Assembly: GCA_016868485.1 (NCBI GenBank) | Contig: VGGT01000105.1 | Coordinates: 1 to 6,596 of the forward strand | Reading direction: 5' to 3' | Source of the DNA: Bacteroidota bacterium | GTDB lineage: Bacteria > Bacteroidota > Bacteroidia > UBA7662 | Length of the DNA stretch: 6,596 nt | Shown here: piece after piece, positions 1-3,655 of the stretch | How positions within the stretch are numbered: the stretch's first letter is position 1 | How the letters are laid out: each line of letters starts with the position of its first letter | Position numbers and translations under genes: made by a program | The notes under the pieces: model-generated | Seen by the model: the letters and a program-made list of their open reading frames with translations, nothing else | Told to the model about the DNA's origin: nothing | Databases searched by the model: none

Positions 1-471
1 GGCGTCACAGAAGTTGAATTGGAAAAAGAGGGGTTTAAATTGGTGATCAAGGCATCCGGTACCGCACAAAACGGCGGCCATGCCTCAACAGCAGTGGGAA
101 TGCCTGCCCCCCTTGCTTATGCCCCCACCCCTGTTGCCTATGCCTCCGCCCCTGTTGCGCCGATGGCTGCAGCTGTGCCCGCATCGGTCAATGCCCCAGC
201 ACCTCCTGCGCCAGCCCCTGCTGCGCATTCAGGCGCCCTACTCAAATCCCCCATGATCGGTACCTTTTATCGTTCGTCGGGTCCTGATAAAGAGCCCTTT
301 GTTAAAGTAGGTGATCAGGTCGAAAAAGGCCAGATCATCTGCATTGTGGAGGCCATGAAATTGTTCAACGAAATTGAGGCCGAGCAATCGGGCACCATCA
401 CCAAGGTATTGGTAGAAAATTCGACACCGGTCGAATACGAGCAGCCCCTTTTTGAGATTGATCCCTCTTGA
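1..471 (+). CDS. accB: Biotin carboxyl carrier protein of acetyl-CoA carboxylase (AccB/BCCP), 5' end missing
   Basis: BCCP carries the biotin that AccC carboxylates and that the carboxyltransferase then uses to make malonyl-CoA in fatty acid synthesis; it is cytoplasmic. The frame is open from base 1, so the gene is cut by the window edge; the TTG at 19 is internal. By comparison with known BCCPs the first visible residues (GVTEVELEKEGFKLVIK) correspond to about residue 17 onward, so roughly 16 codons are missing. Of the 156 visible residues, 1-20 are the end of the N-terminal segment. Residues 31-76 are a flexible Ala/Pro-rich linker. Residues 80-154 are the biotinyl/lipoyl domain, with SPMIGTFYRSSGPD and the biotinylation site EAMKL; the modified lysine is residue 120 (codon 358-360). 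accC follows 28 nt later, so the two are almost certainly co-transcribed. In many Bacteroidota efp lies just upstream, which cannot be checked here. Confidence 0.97.
   Translation, partial: GVTEVELEKEGFKLVIKASGTAQNGGHASTAVGMPAPLAYAPTPVAYASAPVAPMAAAVPASVNAPAPPAPAPAAHSGALLKSPMIGTFYRSSGPDKEPFVKVGDQVEKGQIICIVEAMKLFNEIEAEQSGTITKVLVENSTPVEYEQPLFEIDPS
115..156 (+). repeat. Two 21-bp tandem repeats in the AccB linker
   Basis: Two adjacent 21-bp units (115-135 and 136-156) match at 18 of 21 positions and encode AYAPTPV and AYASAPV. They lie in the Ala/Pro linker that tethers the biotin domain. Being in frame, they look like a small duplication that lengthens the linker without touching either domain. 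BCCP linkers are known to vary in length, so this is probably neutral. Confidence 0.6.
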
Positions 472-499
472 TTTTAGACCGTCGACAAAGCCCAGCAAA

Positions 500-1840
500 G
501 TGTTCAAGAAAATTCTGATTGCCAATCGGGGCGAGATTGCCCTTAGGATCATCCGAACCTGTAAGGAAATGAACATCAAAACGGTGGCGGTTTTTTCAAC
601 GGCCGACCGCGAGAGTTTGCATGTGCGTTTTGCCGATGAGGCTGTTTGTATTGGCCCACCCCGAAGCACCGATTCCTACCTCAGCATGAAGAATTTGTTG
701 TCGGCTGCCGAAATCACGAATGCCGACGCCATTCACCCGGGCTATGGCTTTCTTTCCGAAAACGCCCAGTTCTCAGAAGTTTGCCGCGAGTACGGCATCA
801 AGTTTATCGGTCCTTCACCCGAGTCGATTCGCGCGATGGGCGATAAGGCGACGGCCAAAGAAACAATGCGCAGGGCAGGCGTGCCGGTGGTTCCAGGTTC
901 CGATGGTCTCTTGGAGTCGCCTGAGCAGGCCAAAGGGGTAGCCGCTGAAATTGGTTACCCGGTCATCATTAAAGCGACAGCCGGTGGTGGGGGTAAGGGT
1001 ATGCGGGTAATCTGGCAAGAAGAAGAATTGGAGGATGCCATGGATTCAGCCCGCCGAGAAGCGGCCGCCTCCTTTGGCAACGATGGTCTTTATATGGAGA
1101 AATTTATTGAAGAGCCAAGGCATATTGAAATCCAGATTGTGGGTGACCAATACGGAAAGGCTTGTCACCTCAGCGAGCGCGACTGCAGCATTCAACGCCG
1201 GCATCAAAAACTCATTGAGGAATCACCATCCCCTTTTATGACTGATGATTTGCGCCAAAGGATGGGTGAGGCTGCTATTCAAGGCGCCATGGCCGTGGGC
1301 TATGAAGGGGCGGGCACCATAGAATTCCTGGTCGATAAATACCGCAATTTCTATTTCATGGAGATGAATACGCGGATTCAGGTAGAACATCCGGTAACGG
1401 AGGAGGTGATCGACTACGATCTCATTAAGGAACAAATCAAAGTGGCTGCAGGTATCCCCATTTCGGGTAAGAATTACATCCCGAAAATGCATGCCATAGA
1501 GTGTCGGGTGAATGCAGAGGATGTTTATCAAGATTTCCGTCCTTCACCCGGGAAAATCACCACCCTCCACATGCCTGGTGGCCACGGCGTGCGGGTCGAT
1601 ACGCACATTTATTCGGGCTACACCATACCCCCCTACTATGACTCGATGATTGCTAAAGTCATTTCCGTGGCGCAAACACGAGAAGAGGCGATTGCCACCA
1701 TGGAGCGTGCCCTCAGTGAGTTTGTTGTGGAAGGGGTGAAGACCACCATACCCTTCCACCTTAAGATGCTGCAAGACGAAAATTTCAGGGCGGGTACGTT
1801 CAATACCCAGTATTTGAATACATGGACCATGCCCGAATAG
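500..1840 (+). CDS. accC: Biotin carboxylase subunit of acetyl-CoA carboxylase (AccC)
   Basis: AccC uses ATP and bicarbonate to carboxylate the biotin on AccB. From the GTG at 500 the product is 446 residues, close to the 449 of E. coli AccC, and begins (M)FKKILIANRGEIALRI, the canonical N-terminus. The frame is open back to a TTG at 452, but that would add 16 unconserved residues and overlap accB; no ATG is available near the true N-terminus. Domains: biotin carboxylase N-terminal about 1-112, ATP-grasp about 115-320, C-terminal about 335-442. Visible catalytic features are K116, K158, the glycine-rich loop GGGGKG (162-167), H208, K237 in RRHQKLIEE, E275, and the block EMNTRIQVEHP carrying E288, N290, R292, Q294, V295 and E296; R336 lies in the C-terminal domain. 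All expected residues are present, so it should be active. It sits 28 nt after accB. The absence of a carrier domain marks it as the separate bacterial subunit, not a fused propionyl-CoA or pyruvate carboxylase chain, although pairing with another carboxyltransferase cannot be excluded. Confidence 0.97.
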   Translation: MFKKILIANRGEIALRIIRTCKEMNIKTVAVFSTADRESLHVRFADEAVCIGPPRSTDSYLSMKNLLSAAEITNADAIHPGYGFLSENAQFSEVCREYGIKFIGPSPESIRAMGDKATAKETMRRAGVPVVPGSDGLLESPEQAKGVAAEIGYPVIIKATAGGGGKGMRVIWQEEELEDAMDSARREAAASFGNDGLYMEKFIEEPRHIEIQIVGDQYGKACHLSERDCSIQRRHQKLIEESPSPFMTDDLRQRMGEAAIQGAMAVGYEGAGTIEFLVDKYRNFYFMEMNTRIQVEHPVTEEVIDYDLIKEQIKVAAGIPISGKNYIPKMHAIECRVNAEDVYQDFRPSPGKITTLHMPGGHGVRVDTHIYSGYTIPPYYDSMIAKVISVAQTREEAIATMERALSEFVVEGVKTTIPFHLKMLQDENFRAGTFNTQYLNTWTMPE

Positions 1841-1875
1841 AGGGTATTGTAGCCATTTTCTCTTATTTTCGACTG

Positions 1876-2946
1876 ATGTCCAGGCTTCTCATCGCCCTTG
1901 TTTTTTTAGGTGTCTTTTTTTCCTCTGAGCCCCTGCTTGCCCAGCATTACCTCATTCCGAGCCGTTTTGCGGAAAGCCCTTCGCCCCCCAAGCCCGATTA
2001 CAGCGACCCAAATAATTGGTGCGCCCTGCCCCAACGGGTCGATGAGGCTGACCAGGCCCCTAGAGGGCATCAACCAATAGGAATTCATGCTTCGGCGGAT
2101 GTGTTTTATGTGCACCCAACCCTGTTTTCCGACAAGCCCAAAACGGAGTTCCAATGGAATCAGGATGTGCGCGACCCTGAGCTGAATAGACAAGTGGATG
2201 AATGGCCGATCCGTTATCAAGCCTCGGCCTTCAACGCCGCTGGCCGGGTATATGCCCCGCGCTACCGTCAGGCACATTATTCAGTATTCTTGACTCCGCA
2301 TCTCGACGATAAACGGCAAGCCCTCGACTTGGCCTATGCCGATGTGGAGGCGGCATTCGATTACTTCATACAACATGATAATCAAGGTCGGCCTTTTCTG
2401 CTTGCCGGACATTCACAAGGCACCCTCCACTTGGCACGTTTGCTCAAGAACCGAATCATTGGCACAGCCTTGCAGCAGCAGTTGGTGGCGGCCTATCTGC
2501 CCGGTATGCCGATCCCGGCCGATTCGTTAGCGGGTCTTCCTGTATGTTTGGATTCGACAGCTACGGGATGTTGGATCAGCTGGAGAACCTTTCGATGGGG
2601 GTACCAACCCACGCAGGCACCCCACATGCATGCGGAGCCCGTATGCGTGAACCCAATCAGTTGGGTTTATGATGATGCCGACCCCCAGGGCGACACAGTT
2701 CAAGCGTATGTTTCGCGCGGCCACCACAAAGGAGCCGTGGTGAAGCCTTTCGGACGCATTTACCCGCGTCGATGCGATGCCGCTCGTTATCGGGCTGTGC
2801 TGTGGGTGCATCGTCCGCGTTTTCCCGGGTCTTTTCTGATAAGGTCGTCCAACTACCACGCAGGCGATATTAACCTATTTTATATGGACATCCGACACAA
2901 TGCTGCGCTGAGGGTGCAACGGTTTATTGGAGGGCTAACCCCATAA
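1876..2946 (+). CDS. Exported alpha/beta-hydrolase of the DUF3089 family
   Basis: This encodes 356 residues. The ATG at 1876 was chosen because it opens directly on a signal peptide: MSR, a hydrophobic stretch LLIALVFLGVFF (4-15), then a likely signal peptidase I site after A22 (LLA|QH). An in-frame ATG at 1822 would overlap accC and bury the signal. The mature protein matches the DUF3089 pattern: DVFYVHPTLF (75-84), WNQD (94-97), YAPRYRQA (126-133), LAYADVEAAFDYF (152-164) and the nucleophile elbow GRPFLLAGHSQG (171-182) with Ser180. Near the C-terminus NYHAGDINLFYMDIRHN (326-342) holds His328, the likely catalytic histidine. The family has the lipase/esterase fold, but its substrate is not established. 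Lacking a lipobox and a T9SS sorting domain, it is probably periplasmic. It begins 35 nt after accC on the same strand, so it may be read from the acc operon, but a lipid-related role is only a guess. Confidence 0.9.
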   Translation: MSRLLIALVFLGVFFSSEPLLAQHYLIPSRFAESPSPPKPDYSDPNNWCALPQRVDEADQAPRGHQPIGIHASADVFYVHPTLFSDKPKTEFQWNQDVRDPELNRQVDEWPIRYQASAFNAAGRVYAPRYRQAHYSVFLTPHLDDKRQALDLAYADVEAAFDYFIQHDNQGRPFLLAGHSQGTLHLARLLKNRIIGTALQQQLVAAYLPGMPIPADSLAGLPVCLDSTATGCWISWRTFRWGYQPTQAPHMHAEPVCVNPISWVYDDADPQGDTVQAYVSRGHHKGAVVKPFGRIYPRRCDAARYRAVLWVHRPRFPGSFLIRSSNYHAGDINLFYMDIRHNAALRVQRFIGGLTP

Positions 2947-2988
2947 ATGTAACCCGACGGCACACAAAACGCCTTCGAAGTTGTTTTT
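2947..2988 (+). other. Short intergenic spacer before the nfu repeat array
   Basis: This spacer separates the hydrolase stop codon from the repeat array. It begins with ATG directly followed by TAA (2947-2952), a start-stop pair of no clear meaning, and ends in a T-rich run (2981-2988). The short self-complementary CTTCGAAG at 2973-2980 is too small to be a convincing terminator stem, so read-through from the hydrolase gene into nfu is plausible. No promoter matching the Bacteroidota consensus (TTTG near -33, TAnnTTTG near -7) is clear. Confidence 0.4.
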
Positions 2989-3069
2989 ATCCCATAACCC
3001 TATATGTCTGATCCTAATACCCTATATGTCTGATCTTAATACCCTATATGTCTGATCCCATAACCCTAT
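2989..3069 (+). repeat. 22-nt tandem repeat containing reiterated nfu start codons
   Basis: A 15-nt partial unit (2989-3003) is followed by three full 22-nt units at 3004-3025, 3026-3047 and 3048-3069. Each full unit begins ATGTCTGATC and ends ACCCTAT. Units 1 and 2 differ at one base; unit 3 differs from unit 1 at three bases and from unit 2 at four. Unit 3 is the true 5' end of the nfu coding region, and the leading partial unit (ATCCCATAACCCTAT) is identical to the matching part of unit 3. The simplest reading is tandem duplication of the gene's own start region. There are no spacers between units, so it is not a CRISPR array. Confidence 0.95.
3004..3055 (+). promoter_or_regulatory. Two overlapping nine-codon mini-ORFs in the nfu leader (possible uORFs)
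   Basis: The ATG at 3004 opens MSDPNTLYV and stops at TGA 3031-3033. The ATG at 3026 opens MSDLNTLYV and stops at TGA 3053-3055. Each overlaps the next start by 8 nt (ATGTCTGA), a geometry suited to termination and re-initiation; the last stop lies just inside nfu, whose ATG is at 3048. Both peptides resemble the Nfu N-terminus MSDPITLYT because all arise from the same repeat. The open frames are directly visible. Whether they are translated, and whether they couple to or compete with nfu translation, is inference. Confidence 0.45.
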
Positions 3070-3635
3070 ACACCGAGTCGACGCCCAATCCGTCGACCAT
3101 GAAATTTGTAGCCAACCGATACCTCCTGGAAACGGGTTGGGTTGAAGTCGACCGTCAAAGCGCCGATCTGAAGGAAGTGCCCTTGGCGGTGAAGTTGTTT
3201 GAATTTCCATTCGTGGAGCGGGTCTATATCAGCCAGAACTTCGTGACCATCACCCGGCACAGCCATGAGGACTGGCTCGAAATCAATCCCATCCTCAAAG
3301 AATTTATCCAAAGTTACTTAGAAGCAGGCCTGACCGTCGCCAGCAGCGTTCAGCCTGAGGCAGCCAGCGATGATGCAGATGGGTCGGTCGAAGGCGACAG
3401 CCAGACCCCCCAGCGTATACAGCAGATTTTGCGTGAGTATATTCAACCTGCGGTGGAGCAGGACGGTGGCGCCATTCGGTATAAATCATGGGATCCCGTA
3501 TCGGGTGTCGTTTCAGTGACCCTGCAAGGTTCCTGCAGTGGATGCCCGTCATCCACCATCACCCTGAAAGCCGGCATCGAAAACCTGCTCAAGCGGATGC
3601 TGCCTGAGGTAAAAGAGGTTGTAGCCGACGTCTGA
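3048..3635 (+). CDS. nfu: NFU1-type iron-sulfur cluster carrier/scaffold protein
   Basis: This 195-residue cytoplasmic protein has the two-domain layout of mitochondrial NFU1 and bacterial Nfu. Residues about 7-92 form the Nfu_N domain, starting with the signature YTESTPNPSTMKFVANRYLL and containing FPFVERVYISQNFVTITR. Residues 95-120 are an acidic linker. Residues 121-193 are the NifU C-terminal domain, with VEQDGGAIRY and the cluster-binding CxxC motif GSCSGCPSS (C163, C166). Family members bind a 4Fe-4S cluster between two subunits and pass it to client enzymes such as aconitase or lipoyl synthase; the client here is unknown. The start at 3048 is the only repeated ATG in the right frame and gives a normal-length N-terminus; the conserved domain begins right after the repeat-encoded MSDPITLY. 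The start region is duplicated twice upstream, which is very unusual. The gene follows the DUF3089 gene by about 100 nt and converges on the large minus-strand gene. Confidence 0.95.
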   Translation: MSDPITLYTESTPNPSTMKFVANRYLLETGWVEVDRQSADLKEVPLAVKLFEFPFVERVYISQNFVTITRHSHEDWLEINPILKEFIQSYLEAGLTVASSVQPEAASDDADGSVEGDSQTPQRIQQILREYIQPAVEQDGGAIRYKSWDPVSGVVSVTLQGSCSGCPSSTITLKAGIENLLKRMLPEVKEVVADV

Positions 3636-3655
3636 TGCGCTCATGCATTATTTTT
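3633..3655 (+). terminator. Weak hairpin plus T-run at the end of nfu
   Basis: ATGC (3635-3638) can pair with GCAT (3645-3648) across a 6-nt loop, extended by one G-T and one T-A pair, and is followed by TTTTT at 3651-3655. The stem is short and AT-rich, so it would be a weak intrinsic terminator for the plus-strand genes. It overlaps the stop codons of both nfu and the converging gene. It has no U-tract in the minus-strand direction. Confidence 0.25.

Noticed and set aside
238..669. Minus-strand open frame of 143 codons opposite accB and accC
   Set aside because: It lies antisense to two well-supported conserved genes and its translation shows no recognisable domain.
1822..1875. Upstream ATG as the start of the DUF3089 gene
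   Set aside because: It would overlap accC and put 18 unconserved residues before a clear signal peptide that begins at 1876.
2966..2987. Terminator between the hydrolase and nfu (AAAAC paired with GTTTT)
   Set aside because: The stem is five weak pairs with a large loop, which is not enough to support a terminator call.
2981..3006. TTGTTT (2981) plus TATATG (3001) as a sigma-70-type promoter for nfu
   Set aside because: The spacing is about 14 nt, too short, and the match to the Bacteroidota consensus is poor.
2989..3069. Repeat array as a CRISPR
   Set aside because: The units are directly adjacent with no unique spacers, there are only three full copies, and one copy is coding sequence of nfu.
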